Shown: positions 50,745-61,735 of the stretch, piece by piece
Numbering within the stretch: position 1 is the stretch's first letter
How the letters are laid out: every line of letters begins with the position of its first letter
Source of the DNA: Hemicordylus capensis
Lineage: Eukaryota > Chordata > Lepidosauria > Squamata > Cordylidae
DNA length: 64,000 nucleotides
Assembly: GCF_027244095.1 (NCBI RefSeq)
Contig: NC_069671.1
Coordinates: 1,922,001 to 1,986,000, forward strand
Direction: 5' to 3'
Notes under the pieces: generated by a model
Database searches by the model: none
What the model was told of the DNA's origin: nothing
The model's input: only the letters and a program-made list of their open reading frames with translations
Made by a program: the position numbers and the translations under genes

Positions 50745-50891
50745 GCTGTAGGTCGGTGGCAGCACAGCTGCTTTGCATGCAAAGGTTTGCATGCAAAGCA
50801 TCTCCAGGTGGGGCTGGGAAGGACTCCTGCCTGAAACGGTGGAGAGCTGCTGCCAGTCAGAGTAGGCAATACTGAGCGAAGTGGACCAAGG
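50745..50891 (+). repeat. tRNA/CR1-tail SINE with internal palindrome
   Basis: The box-B zone is replaced by two TTTGCATGCAAA units (50770-50799). The tail is present but its last part is lost. Confidence 0.7.
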
Positions 50892-50892
50892 A

Positions 50893-51052
50893 GTTAGGGG
50901 CAGGACTGGAGCTCAGTGGGAAGGCATCGGCTGTGCATGCAGAGAGAACCAGGTTCCATCCCTGGCAGCATCTCCGGGTAGGACTGGGACACGCTCCTGC
51001 CTGAAGTCTTGTAGAGCTGCTGCCAGTCAGGGTCCTGAGCAGCTTTGTATAT
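50893..51052 (+). repeat. tRNA/CR1-tail SINE, shortened
   Basis: GGAGCTCAGTGGGAAGGCAT A box, AGGTTCCATCCCTGGC B box, ends after GCTGCTGCCAGTCAGGGTC. Confidence 0.72.
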
Positions 51053-51465
51053 GTTCAGAAAGCAGCATGCCTCCTTCAGAACTGGAGCCATGTGCTTGTT
51101 CCGTGCTGCTTCCCTGGTCCCAGGCTCTCCTCCTTCTGTGTAACCAGCACTCTTTATTCCAGTAAACACGGATTCCCTGGGGTAATTGTAGTTACCTGGG
51201 GCTTAGCCCCCGGCCTGCCTCCTCTCTCGTTTCGGATCCCTCTCAGCGAGGACGGCCCGGAGGCATTCTGCTGCCTGAGGTGAAGGCCACGGGGGGAGGA
51301 GGCGCCCTCCGTCTGCAGGCCGGTGCTCAGCGTCCCTAACTTGCACCGGGTGGGGTGGGGTGGGGGGAGGGAAAGGAAGACCCCACACCCCAATGGAGAG
51401 GGGGGGAAAGGAACAGCATGCTCGGGAGGGGGGTGTTGGCAGCAAGAAGCCGGGAGGACCGCGGG
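51053..51465. other. CABP7 intron 1, GC-rich
   Basis: 51240-51300 resembles a common reptile short repeat (CTGCTGCCTGAGGTGAAGGC). G-runs are at 51350-51440. No gene. Confidence 0.4.
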
Positions 51466-51600
51466 CAATGCTCCCTGTCACAGGGTTTCCCAGGTGATGT
51501 TGACTATAACTCCCATCATCCCCAGCCAGAGGACATCGCATCTGGGGATGATGGGAGTGGTAGTTAACAACGTCTGGGAGTCCCTGTTACAGGGAGCCCT
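51466..51600. repeat. hAT-type palindromic element
   Basis: CAATGCTCCCTGTCACAGGG and CTGTTACAGGGAGCCCTG ends. Confidence 0.78.
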
Positions 51601-52099
51601 GCCTGTGGGGAGGCACCCCTGGTGATGGGGGGGGCAGTGCTTGCTGGCCCCTGCATCCCTTCTTGCTCCCACGCTTGAGGGGACTGCCTCACCCTGCCCC
51701 ATGGAAGGGCGCCCCTGCCCCCAAGGCTTCAGCCCCACAGGAAAAAGTGTCTCTCTCCCCCTATCCCTCCCCTCCCCATCATGTGGTGCATCCTGTGAGG
51801 AGGACTGTTCCTCAGCCGGCTCCACACGGGCACTAAATAGCCACCGGCAGCTTCAGTGAAGGTCCAACCTGTTCCCCTCACCCCACCCCTGCTTGGAAGG
51901 AGCCTCTCCCACCCCCTTGGCAATGGGGCCCTGGCCTCGCTGTGGCTTTGTTCTGATGCAGGCCGGCACCTTGTTGTGGCAATCACAGCAGCCACACTGG
52001 GCACTTTTTGTGGCGGTTGGGGTGCCTTCGCTATTGCCCAGGGGCCCCTCTTCGGAAGTCTGCCGTCTGATGCTGGTGTTCCTATTTTAGTGTTGGATT
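51601..52099. other. CABP7 intron 1, nothing recognised
   Basis: GC-rich. Frames here are not supported. Confidence 0.45.
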
Positions 52100-52249
52100 C
52101 AGGGGCGTAGCTAGCGGGGAGGGGGCCCATGTTTGCCCCTCTCCCCGATAACCCCTCGGAGTGGGAGATAATAAAGCAAATAGGGAGGAGTGGAGCTGGG
52201 GGCGCCCGGCTTCTTTGAACCCACCCACCCAACGGTAGCTACACCCCTG
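52100..52249. mobile_element. hAT-type element with target duplication
   Basis: CAGGGGCGTAGCTAG and GTAGCTACACCCCTG ends, with GTTGGATT and GTTTGATT flanks (7 of 8). Confidence 0.88.
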
Positions 52250-52419
52250 GTTTGATTTTTTTTTTTTAAAAAGGCTTTTTGTTAGCACTTTGGAGATGGT
52301 TTATGTCGGAGAAGTGGGGTCTACACGAAAATAGGGCAGTGGCCAGCATCCAAATGAACGAGGCCGTAGGCCAGCCACGCTGCACACAGACTCCACAAGA
52401 GGGGCGGTTTTCTGCCCTT

Positions 52420-52557
52420 CCCTGATCCAGCAGGGCTGTTCTCACGTTCTTATGTCCTGCCTGCAACTTTGGAGAAGCCGCTGCCTGTCAGAGCAGACAA
52501 TCCTGAGCTAGATGGAGCAACGGTCTGACTCCGCATAAGACAACTTCCTCTGTTCCT
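52420..52557 (+). repeat. CR1 3' end joined to a composite SINE tail
   Basis: CCTGATCCAGCAGGGCTGTT to TTCTTATGT, the CR1 end, is followed directly by SINE middle and tail (CTGCCTGCAACTTTGG to CTTCCTCTGTTCCTA). It shows the two ends side by side. Confidence 0.75.
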
Positions 52558-52795
52558 ATGCTTGGCTGGCGGAAGCAGCATTGCTGGGTACTCAGAAAAA
52601 CAAGGGGGCAGGCCCACAGCCCTGTCCTCTTATGGTAACCAAACCTTCCCTTCCTCTCTAAAGGAATCCAGCATGCTTCACCTGTCTTTTTAAAGGCATT
52701 CATCCCCAATGCATGTCAGGAGGTTGGAGAACCAGGGCATTAAAGAACTGGTCTGGGGCAGGAACCCAGATTGCCCAAAGCTACAAAATGCCCCC

Positions 52796-52815
52796 GGCAG
52801 GCAGGCAGGCAGGCA
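52796..52815. repeat. (GCAG)n short tandem
   Basis: Five GCAG units. Confidence 0.9.
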
Positions 52816-53530
52816 GAATCCCCGTGGATGCCGTGGGAAGAACCAGGCACAGCTCGCTCCTGCTACCTTGGATTACTGTGAGGCTCATCAGGACCCAGAA
52901 GGCTGAATTAATATGTGGTAAATAGATGTGCAGTGATGTTGTCCATTCGAATCGTCCCCATTTCCCAGGGGTAGTCCCTCTTTTCTGCTCTGATAAAATA
53001 TTGTCCCTGTTTTGAGGAGATGGTGGGCATGGCTTTAAAAAAAGAAAAGGGTTGCTGTGTGCACAGGCGCTTTATCTCCCCTTCTGTCCTCCCACAATTG
53101 CCGCTGCAGATAGTAAACGGGGTGGGATGTCTTTTAAAATCATGACCAGCTACTCTACAATATGTGCAAACAGAGCGACTGAGACAGTAAACTTTGTATA
53201 CAACTTTCTTAATTCCTTTTAAGAAAGAAAAGGACGACTACTAGTTGACTCATGCGCTCTGGCACTCCTGCAGGATTTGCACAGTAAACAGAGGCGTGTA
53301 CTCGATTTTGGGGACTGAATGGGACCCAGTACATTTGAGTTGGAGGAGTGGTTGAGAATCCAGATGGCTGCGGAGTTGGGGTGAAGGGCGGCAAGGGCTC
53401 GCTGTGTTGGAAGGAACAAGCCCTCCCTTGCCAGAATGCTCAGCTTCCCTGTCATGGCTAAGCTCGGGGGCGGCCTTTCCATGAGGCGAGGTGAAGTGGT
53501 CATTTCAGGGGGCAGATGAATGGAGCGCGA
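52816..53530. other. CABP7 intron 1, nothing recognised
   Basis: Mostly unique. 53464-53512 resembles 39995-40040. Confidence 0.4.
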
Positions 53531-53531
53531 G

Positions 53532-53935
53532 CAGGACGACAAGGTACCAGAATGGTCCAGAATGTGTACGCAAGGATGCTTATTGGGGCAAGTTGTTTCC
53601 CGAGTGTCACACCCAACCTGTGGCAGCTTCACTGGTTACTGGTTTGCTTCCAGGCTAGATTCTCGGGGGTCTTGACCTTTAAAGCCCTACCTGGCTTGGG
53701 GCCGGGGCATCTTTTCAGACCACATTCACCCATATGAACCTGCCAGGGCCCTCCACCCAGCATCTCAGGTCCTGCACATGGCCCCACCACTAATGGAGAT
53801 CCAACTGATGGGGACTAGAGACAGGGCCTTCTCAGTTGTGGCCCCCTCAACTTTGGAACGCCCTCCTGGAAGCGCCTTCCTGCTGTGCTCCCTCCCAACA
53901 AATTGTTGAAGGCCCAACAAGGCAGCATTTAGTGA
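53532..53935 (+). mobile_element. L2-like LINE, ORF2 C-terminal part
   Basis: The plus strand encodes RMVQNVYARMLIGASCFPSV, TPNLWQLHWLLVCFQARF and later WNALLEAPSC, the L2 order (VQNAAARLL, LHWLPV, AFSVVAPRLWNALP). Small lesions break the frame. Confidence 0.8.
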
Positions 53936-53948
53936 CTCACCTCAGGCA

Positions 53949-54281
53949 ACCTCATAGGAACATAGGAAGCTGCCATATACTGAGTCGGACCATGGGTCCA
54001 TCTAGCTCAGTACTGTCTACCCAGATTGGCAGCGACTTCTCCAAGGTTGCAGGCAGGAGTCTCTCTCAGCCCTTTCTTGGAGATGCTGCCAGGGAGGGAA
54101 CTTGAAACCTTCTGCATGTAAGCAGCAGGCGCTCTTCCACTGACCTCGGGGTCCATCCCCTCAGGGGAATATTTTACAGCACTCACATGTAGTCCCCCCT
54201 CCAAATGCAAACCAAGGCAGACACTGCTTAGCACAAGGGACAATCCCTGCTCACTTCCACAAGACCAGCTCTCCTCCTCCT
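53949..54281 (-). repeat. Composite 5S/tRNA SINE with CR1-like tail
   Basis: Full reverse copy, ACATAGGAAGCTGCCATATA to CAAGACCAGCTCTCCTCC. Confidence 0.88.
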
Positions 54282-54920
54282 GCCTCTGGCTTCTACTCTT
54301 GTGCAAGTCAAGTCTCCACTCCCCTCATCACATTTCTAGGATCCCCAAACCTGTTCCCACAAGGGCTCCAGAGGGATACAATTTCATCCAAGCTTTTTCA
54401 TGTCATGTTTTTATCTGGAAACCCATAACTGAGGCCAAATCTTGAAAGTTTGGGCCATCCCGGAGAAACTAGTTGTCCCCATCAAAAGATCAGCGTTCTA
54501 CGCCTTTCGTAAGAACGGCCTTGCCCGATCGGACCGAAATCCACCGTTCGGTTGCCAGCAGCAGCCGGGCAGATGCCTCGGGCACCAGACAGGCAGGCCA
54601 CGGAGGTGAGACTGTCGCTGTTGTCTGCTGCACGGAATAACCTCTGTGAAAATTCATGGATGCTAAGAACTGGTGCCCTCAGTTCCTGCCCAGGAAATTG
54701 GCCTGGAGATGCAGACATCAGAAACAAATGTTGCAACTGGCCGTTTGGACGCTGTTTAATTATGCATTCAGGCAAGGTGACAAATTGTGGCTGATGTATT
54801 GATCTGCACTCTTCCTTGTTTGGTCGGCTTTGGATCGCTTGCAGCATTTTAAGATGTCCCTTCCTCTTAGAGCATGAGAGCACACTGAAAGCTGAAGAAC
54901 GTTATCACCTCTTTCCCATT
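54282..54920. other. CABP7 intron 1, nothing recognised
   Basis: Unique-looking. The minus frame at 54482-54883 has no recognised family. Confidence 0.45.
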
Positions 54921-54921
54921 T

Positions 54922-55240
54922 AGAAACATAGGAAGCTGCCATCTACTGAGTCAGACTTTTGGGCCATCTAGCTCAGGATTGTCTACACTGACTGGCAGCG
55001 GCTCCTCCAGGGTTACAGGCAGGAATCTCTCTCAGCCCTCTCTTGGAGATGCTGCCAGGGAGGGAACAAGTTGGAACCTTCTGTATGCAGACATGCAGCG
55101 GCTATTCCCAGAGTAGCTCCCTCCCCTAAGGAGAATATCTTACAGTGCTCACATGGAGTCCCCCGTTCAAATGCAAAGCACTGCAGACCCTGCTTAGCAA
55201 AAGGGACAATTCATCTTTGTTACCACAAGACCAGCTCTCT
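54922..55240 (-). repeat. Composite 5S/tRNA SINE with CR1-like tail
   Basis: Full reverse copy. The 5S box C reads GAACGGGGGACTCC on the minus strand. Confidence 0.87.
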
Positions 55241-55304
55241 TCTTTCTAGGGGTGTAGATCCACTGCTGGATAGTAGCTATCCCCCCCCCCAGCTGGCTCC
55301 TTCA

Positions 55305-55570
55305 CTAAGAAAGGAAAGTGTGTGCCATTGGGTTGGTGTCGACTCTTGGTGACCACAAGCCATGTGGTTTTCATGGTAGAATACAGGAGAGGTTGACCAT
55401 GGCCTCCTCCCGCGCAGTATGAAATGATGCCTTTCAGCACCTTCCTATATCTCTGCTGACCAACAGAGGTGTTTCCCAAAGTCTGGGAAACCTACCGGTG
55501 GGGATTCAAACCGGCAACCTCTTGCTTGCTAGGCAAGTCATTTCCCCGCTGTGCTATTAGGCGGCTTGCT
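55305..55570 (-). repeat. Sauria-type SINE
   Basis: Tail GTGTGCCATTGGGTTGGTGT on the plus strand, head with GGTTTGAATCCCCACC on the minus strand. Confidence 0.86.
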
Positions 55571-55632
55571 CCTTCGCTAAGCTGACTATATATCCCACCA
55601 GTCTCCAGAGAGACATTGCTGAAGTTTACCCT

Positions 55633-55921
55633 GGGTGTTTTTCACACAGGGCTTTTAGCTCGCTTCTCCTCCAGAATGGGTGTGTGTGTGTGTGTGCGTT
55701 CACATATCGGCCAGATTTACCCCGAAGTCCCTGCAAGCTATCGGAGAGCAGTTCACACACAATTCGGATTTTTCATTGTGCGTTAGAGCCTAGCCTGATT
55801 TATGTCCAGGGTTAAAAAAATCCACTTTCTGCATCATCATTTTTTTTGGGGGGGGGAGGGGGGCCATTTCAAACTTGCAGTAAACTCACGGTGTGAAAGC
55901 CTGCTGTGTGAAAAAACGCCC
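55633..55921. mobile_element. TIR DNA element (GGGTGTTTTTCACACAG ends)
   Basis: The start GGGTGTTTTTCACACAGGGC and the end CTGTGTGAAAAAACGCCC are inverted. Holds a TG microsatellite and a T/G run. Confidence 0.8.
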
Positions 55922-56435
55922 TGCAGAGGAACTCCCTAGTGCCTGGTTAGCTCTGGCCGTGGTCCTGTTGGGTTACTCTGGGAGCTGTCCAGGGTCTGAA
56001 GCATCCCTGCCATTGAGGAGACTGTGATGCAGCAAGTCCAGGATCCCAAAGACTTTAAACTTAAATTTAAACCCACTCTGGTGCCTTGGAAGAAGAGTGG
56101 GATATAAACGTAAATAAATAAGAATAATAAATAAATAAATACAAATAAATGGTCAATACGCCAGCAAAAGAAACCCATGGGTACATAGATAAAACACGAG
56201 GCATAATCAATAATTCAGGAATTCACCGGCTTAATCATCTTGCCCCAGACATTGATTTCAGCTGCCAAAGATTCTGCAACTCTAACAGTAATAATAGAGG
56301 GATCCCAATCTGATATTAGCAAAATATAAAAGGACTCATGTGATCTGCCTGGATAGTTAGTTATAATAGGCGTAACAAACATAGACCGTAGATCGCGATA
56401 GTAAGAGCAGTACAACATATCTGCAATTGCTGAAC
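55922..56435. other. L2-like 3' end and unassigned sequence
   Basis: 56085-56155 is an L2-like tail (GTGGGATATAAACGTAAATA then AATAAATAAAT). The rest is not recognised. Confidence 0.4.
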
Positions 56436-56615
56436 TGCAGGGAGATAAGAAGCTGCCATATACTGAGTCCGACCCTTGGTCCTTCGAGCTTAGTATTGTC
56501 TACACAGACTGGCAGCAGCGGCTTCTCCAAGGTTGCAGGCAGGAGTCTCTCTCAGCCCTGTCTTGGACATGCTGCCCGGGAAGGAACTTGGGACCTTCTG
56601 CATGCAAGGTGCTCA
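56436..56615 (-). repeat. Composite SINE, tail and part of middle
   Basis: GAGATAAGAAGCTGCCATAT to CTTCTGCATGCAAGGTGCTC. The 5S part is replaced by the GGAATGTTCT array. Confidence 0.8.
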
Positions 56616-56621
56616 TTACTT

Positions 56622-56717
56622 GGAATGTTCTGGAATTCCAATGGGAATGTTCAATTCCAGAATGTTCTGGGATTCCAGTTGGAACTTGGGATGTTCTGGA
56701 ATGTTCTGGAATATCTC
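56622..56717. repeat. Alternating GGAAT/GTTCT array (heat-shock-element-like)
   Basis: Three clusters of alternating pentamers: 56622-56636 (three perfect), 56644-56676 (mixed) and 56693-56712 (four perfect, with near matches outside). This is the spacing of HSF binding sites. Confidence 0.85.
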
Positions 56718-57207
56718 AAGGAGAGCAGAGGAAAGCACGTGGTTGTGTGCCAGTGAGAATACTCTCCGATGGCTCAAGACTGTACCAAAGACCTGAAGAA
56801 CTTCTCCCTGCCTCCTGGCACTGCTACAGGAAAGTGACTTTGGGGGAGAAAGGGGTGATTCCCCCAAAGACCAGAGGAGTGATACCCTGAGAAGCTCCCC
56901 TCCCATCTGGTGGCTCTTGCCATCTGCTTAGAAGCCAGGGCACGTGGTGGGCAGCAGAATGCCCGGCACGGCCACTGCACACTGGCTGCTATAACTCCCC
57001 TCAATCACTGATTCCATAACCATAAATGTCGGTGTGAAGAATTGTCCCTGGCTCCCGGGGAAGGAGAGAGAGAAAGATGTTCTGAAGCCAACCTACTCCA
57101 CAAGGTCTTTGCATTAACTTTCTCAATCCTGGATAAGATCTGGATTGCTGGAAGAGAAGGTTGATGTTGAGGATTTTTAGAGCGGTTAAATATTTACTTA
57201 CTACATG
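56718..57207. other. Unassigned sequence
   Basis: No repeat family or exon recognised. Confidence 0.45.
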
Positions 57208-57550
57208 TATAGCTCACTCTTCCTCCAAGGAGAACTTGTGGAATTCTCTGCCACAAGATGTGGTGACAGCCAACAACCTGGAGGGCTTTAAGAGGGGTTT
57301 GGATACCTTCATGGAGGAGAGGTCTATCAATGGCTACCAGTCGGAGGGCTATAGGCCCCCTCCAGCCTCAGAGGCAGGATGCCTCTGAGTCCCAGTTGCA
57401 GGGGAGTCACAGCAGGAGGGAGGGCAGGCCCCTTTCAACTCCTGCCTGTGGCTTCCAGCGGCATCTGGTGGGCCACTGTGTGAAACAGGATGCTGGACTA
57501 GATGGGCTTCCTTGGGCCTGATCCAGCAGGGCTGTTCTTATGTTCTTATA
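57208..57550 (+). mobile_element. CR1 LINE 3' end
   Basis: Plus strand LWNSLPQDVVTANNLEGFKR, FMEERSINGY, then the full 3' UTR ending CTGTTCTTATGTTCTTATA. 5' truncated, with a clean frame in what remains. Confidence 0.87.
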
Positions 57551-58128
57551 TACACAGTTATGTTTATCCCCACAACGACCCTGTGAGGTAGATTAGATAA
57601 GTGTCTGGCTCAGTATGTTTCATGGCTGAGTGGGGATTTAAACTTGGGTCTTCCTGGTCTCACTCTAAACACTACACCACATTGGTTCCCTATTTGCTGG
57701 ATATTCCCTGAATATTTGATACTTGTATTTGGCACCATCTATTTGACAGTATTTGATGAATGACATGTAATGGTTGACAGGTTGGGGGTTGATGTGCAAT
57801 GGTATGTAGACTTTGATAGCTGACATGCAATGGCATTAGAATCTGGCAATATTTGACAAGCGGCCGTTTGTGAGATTTCATTTTTGATGCCTGACAAAAC
57901 AAAAGGTGCCAACAAGGTAAAATTTCCACATGGAGTTGGAATTTGAAATGTCACATCTGGAATTTGAGTGACAGAATAATGGGGGTGAATTTTGTGTTAT
58001 TGCAAATGTCTGTTTCAGCTCTGCTGCAAGCATCTGCATTTCCACAGCCTCCGACAGTACCTTTTGAACAGCTGCATGTTTTCATCATGTATACAGGCTG
58101 TCCCAAATGAGTGGGGATGGAGCTGAGC
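57551..58128. other. Unassigned AT-rich sequence
   Basis: 57551-57690 resembles the end of a worn MIR/L2-type repeat (CACAACGACCCTGTGAGGTA). The rest is unique-looking. Confidence 0.4.
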
Positions 58129-58430
58129 TTAGGAACATAGGAAGCTGCTTTATATCACCAGAGCACTGGTCCATCTAGCTCAGGATGTTCTACACTGACT
58201 GGCAGCAGCTTCTCCAAGGTTTCGGGCAGGAGTCTCTCCCAGCCCTGCCTGGAGATGCTGCCAAGGACTGAACCTGGGACCTTCTGCATGCAAAGCAGAT
58301 GCTCTGCCCTATTGGGAATCTCTTCCTGCACTCACATGTAGTCACCCATCCAAATACAAACCAAGGCAGACCCTGCTTAGCAAAGGAGACTATTCATGCT
58401 TGCGGCCACCAGAACAGCTTTCCTCCTCCT
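58129..58430 (-). repeat. Composite 5S/tRNA SINE with CR1-like tail
   Basis: Full reverse copy. The tRNA part is well kept (CATGCAAAGCAGATGCTC). Confidence 0.86.
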
Positions 58431-58544
58431 CAAGGAGGAAGAGCTTGTAGTCAGCTGTCCAGGGATGTTTTAGCAGAGGAGACATGATTAATGAACCAGA
58501 AGTAATTTTTAGTGAAGCAGAGGGTCTGTAGCCAAACAATCTAA

Positions 58545-58628
58545 TCAATCAATCAATCAATCAGTCAGTCAGTCAATTAAATGTTGCAGCCCTGACAGAT
58601 CACTCACTCACTCACTCACTCAATCAAT
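58545..58628. repeat. Tetranucleotide repeats (AATC, AGTC, ACTC)
   Basis: CAATCAATCAATCAATCAGT then CACTCACTCACTCACTCAAT with unique sequence between. Confidence 0.9.
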
Positions 58629-59170
58629 TAGCTCACAAGAGCAAAGAACAACACGGACATCTTCTCCCCTGCAACAACAATCCAAACCAGTCAGGGAACT
58701 GGGAGCTCAGCTGAAGTTTCCTTGCACAACCAAAGTTTGCTGCCATGGAGCATGTGCAGGAGACGTTCTGCGAAGGAAATCCGGAGAGAGCAGAATCTCC
58801 CACATCCCAGCTTGAGGCCTGGATGACTTGGTCTGTACCTCATTCCATTTTTTATTGAAGGAAGAGGGTTTTGTGGGGGTTTTAATGGACAAAGATAAAA
58901 TGGGAGGAAGAAAAAGGACATATCCATCACTCTGCAAGGAAATTGGCCATTTGAACGAAACAGGACCATTACATTTGAAAGAGCAGCTCTCCGTGGGGAG
59001 GGATTCCACTCTTCTTCTCAGAATTCACTCAGCTGGCAATTTATGACTTTTGTTCAGCAGATCCTGGGGAAAGGATGTTTTTAAACTGGTGCTGGTGATA
59101 GGAATTGGGAGAGGGGACTCATTTATCCTGGAAGAAGGATAAAAGCGCCGTCATCTTCATCTTTTAAGAG
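58629..59170. other. Unassigned sequence
   Basis: No repeat recognised. Frames on the minus strand (58691-59009) have no family resemblance. Confidence 0.45.
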
Positions 59171-59174
59171 AGCG

Positions 59175-59405
59175 CCTTCTCTGTCATGAGCCCTGCCGCC
59201 TGTTACAATCTTCTGGAGAGGTCTGGTTACGGTTGCCACCAGCCCGTCTGGTGGAGACCTGAGACTGGGCTTTCTCTGTGGTTGCCCCGGGGCTTTGGAA
59301 TACGCTCCCTGCTGAAAGAAGAGCAACTCCTTCTCTATTGGTTTTCAGGAAGACCCTCGAGACCCACCTGTTCTCGCAGGATTTTAATTTTAATAATTAA
59401 TTTTA
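59175..59405 (+). mobile_element. L2-like LINE ORF2 end
   Basis: GGTGGAGACCTGAGACTGGG to TCAGGAAGACCCTCGAGACC reads like the L2 end (GLSLWLPRGFGIRSLLKEEQ is a shifted form). It ends in repeated TTTTAATAATTAA. Confidence 0.6.
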
Positions 59406-59417
59406 ATAATTAAATCA

Positions 59418-59490
59418 AATGCATCCAGGGCAGACCTTCCTTAGCTAAGGGGACAAGTCATGCTTGCTACCACAAGACTAGCTCTCCTCT
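59418..59490 (-). repeat. 5S-like head of composite SINE
   Basis: Reverse complement of GAGAGCTAGTCTTGTGGTAG through CTAAGGAAGGTCTGCCCTGG. Confidence 0.72.
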
Positions 59491-59619
59491 CCTGCTGCTT
59501 TTCTGTGGGTTGCCTTGTGGGCGTGGTGGGACCATCTGACACCAATGAATCTGTTGCATCCCCAGCGGCTCACATCATGGCCATCACTGTGCACTCCTAG
59601 ATCCGTGGCATGGGGGGCA

Positions 59620-59795
59620 GTGCTCAGTGGCAAAATATGCCTGTGAATCCAAGTTGCAAGGGAGTAATGGCAGCAGGAGAGAAGGCATGCCCTTAGCTCT
59701 TGCCTGTGGGCTTCCCAGAGGCATCTGGTGGGTCACTGGATGCTGAGGCCTTGGGGCCCGATCCAGCAGGGCTGTTCTTATGATCTTATTATGTA
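59620..59795 (+). repeat. CR1 3' UTR fragment
   Basis: GCAAGGGAGTAATGGCAGCA to GATCCAGCAGGGCTGTTCTT. Confidence 0.78.
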
Positions 59796-59799
59796 AGCA

Positions 59800-60106
59800 C
59801 TTTAAAAAGTGCTGGTTCTCTTCTATTTAGCAACAGGTCCTGTCTAACCCTGGCACAGCGGCTGTTGCTGGTGCCTGACTTGTGTTTCTTTTTAGACTGT
59901 GAGACCTTTGGGGAGAGGGAGCCATCTTATTTCTTTTTCTGTGTGAACCGCTCTGAGAACTTTTTGCGGAAAGTTGGTACATAAATATTCATAGTAATAG
60001 CAGCAGCAGAAGTAGTAGGGAATGCCTCTTTTGCTGCAAAAGAGAATGCCTCCTGAGATAATGTAAGACCATTTAGATTGGGAGCCCTTTTTCGGACAGG
60101 GAACCA

Positions 60107-60162
<56 letters not shown>

Positions 60163-60165
60163 CTG
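59800..60165 (+). repeat. L2-like 3' end and (ATCT)n microsatellite
   Basis: 59800-60000 matches the 17045 family (TTTCTTTTTAGACTGTGAGA). A second partial end (TTTAGATTGGGAGCCCTTTT) precedes a ~56-base ATCT run at 60107-60162. Confidence 0.7.
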
Positions 60166-61250
60166 CCCTGTTATAGGGGGAGGAGTCAAGCTGGCACAGA
60201 GTAAGTTTCTCCATTCACAAGCTCTCCCTGGATTTTATTTCTTTCTCCCTTCTCCTGTTATGGACGGATGATGGTTTTATTTTGTTTTAAGGTGATACAA
60301 CACTGCAGTGAATGGTATAATTGCTGCTCTGAACATATTTATATTTATATTTATATATGTTATTGTAGTAGTGGATAGAGATCTCTTTTGTTTAGGGAGA
60401 TTGCAAGTTTAATAAATTGATTAATCGGCTAAAATGGAGAGAATCAATCTACTACGATTTCTTAAATCCAGTGACATCTCTAATTGATTTAAGACCATGT
60501 ATTTTGGTCCTATTTATAGTGCAATTGGAAAAGTTCCATTTATGCTGCTCTGCTCCCCATCCTGACGCCGATGAGCCGATGCTAACTATGACAAAGGACG
60601 AACATCTGTTGTTCTCCATGTGTTGGCATCACGCTTGCTGGAGATGGAAGAGAATTAGCTGGGAAAAAGAGTGATCCAATTCCCGGGCCCTGATTTCCGA
60701 AACTGACAAGGTTGTAAGACGGCAACAAGGTCTTATGGGAAGCCAGGTATGGCATTCCTTTCCAGCCGAGGCAAGGAAAAAGACGCATCATGACATGATT
60801 CGACGGATGTTTCTAATTTTGGTCCCTGCTTTGAATATTAAGCAAGAGAAGTCCCTCTAAAATCTTGAAAAGAGAGGAGTTACGAGCAATTAAGCATCAT
60901 GGGTGATGAAGTACAAATATTGCCAAGGAAGGCTTGATTGGTGGTTTGTTAAATTAGAGTTGTGAAATTAATAGACAAGGCGACTCCAACGGTGCATAAT
61001 ACTGCTCGGCATTTAGGGAAGTGTTTTACACAGCAGGCCTTTCATGAAATCCTCGCTGTGAAATTAATTTCACTTGGCTGGGATGGGTGAGCACATGCGG
61101 ATGGACCTTGGAGAGGCCCGGCAGCTGGGGCAGACCCATGGGCCCAGCCAAAGAGATGAAACCCAAGCCTTTCGCACATGGAGCATCTTCTGCTGCGACT
61201 GCTGCATTATTCATGGAGATGCTCGTGCTGCTAATTGATGTATTGATTTT
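60166..61250. other. Repeat-poor sequence, candidate conserved element
   Basis: 60400-61080 is AT-rich, complex and lacks any recognised repeat. No credible exon; CABP7 exon 1 is not here. Confidence 0.45.
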
Positions 61251-61254
61251 ATTA

Positions 61255-61385
61255 TTGTTATGAATTGATTTTATCTTTTGTCTGTTTGTACGCTGCCTTG
61301 AAAGCTTATTAAGCTGGAAAGCAAGATATAAATGTATGTGTGTGTGTGTGTGAGAGAGAAAGAGAGAGCGAAAGAGAGAGAGAGG
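61255..61385. repeat. L2-like tail with TG/GA microsatellite
   Basis: TTTGTACGCTGCCTTGAAAG, then TGTGTG and GAGAGAGA runs. Confidence 0.6.
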
Positions 61386-61436
61386 CACCAATGTGCTGTG
61401 AGAAATAAATTAATGAAAGGTTCCCAGAGACTGAGA

Positions 61437-61735
61437 TATAGGAAGCTGCCATATACTGAGTCAGACCCTTGGTCCATCTAGCTCAGTATTGTCTACCCAG
61501 GCTGGCAGCAGCTTCTCCAAGGTTGCAGGCAGGAGTCTCTCTTAGCCTTGTCTTGGAGATGCTGCCAGGGAGGGAACCTGGAACCTTCTGCATGCAGATG
61601 CTCTCACAATGAGCTATGGCCCCGTGCCCGAAGGGGAATATCTTACGGTGCTTACAGTCTCTCATCCAAATGCCAACCAAGGCAGACCATGCTTAGCAAA
61701 GGGGACCGTTCATGCTACCACCAGCCCTTCCTCTG
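61437..61735 (-). repeat. Composite 5S/tRNA SINE with CR1-like tail
   Basis: ATAGGAAGCTGCCATATACT to the CAGACCATGCTTAGCAAAGG 5S part. The outer end is worn. Confidence 0.86.
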
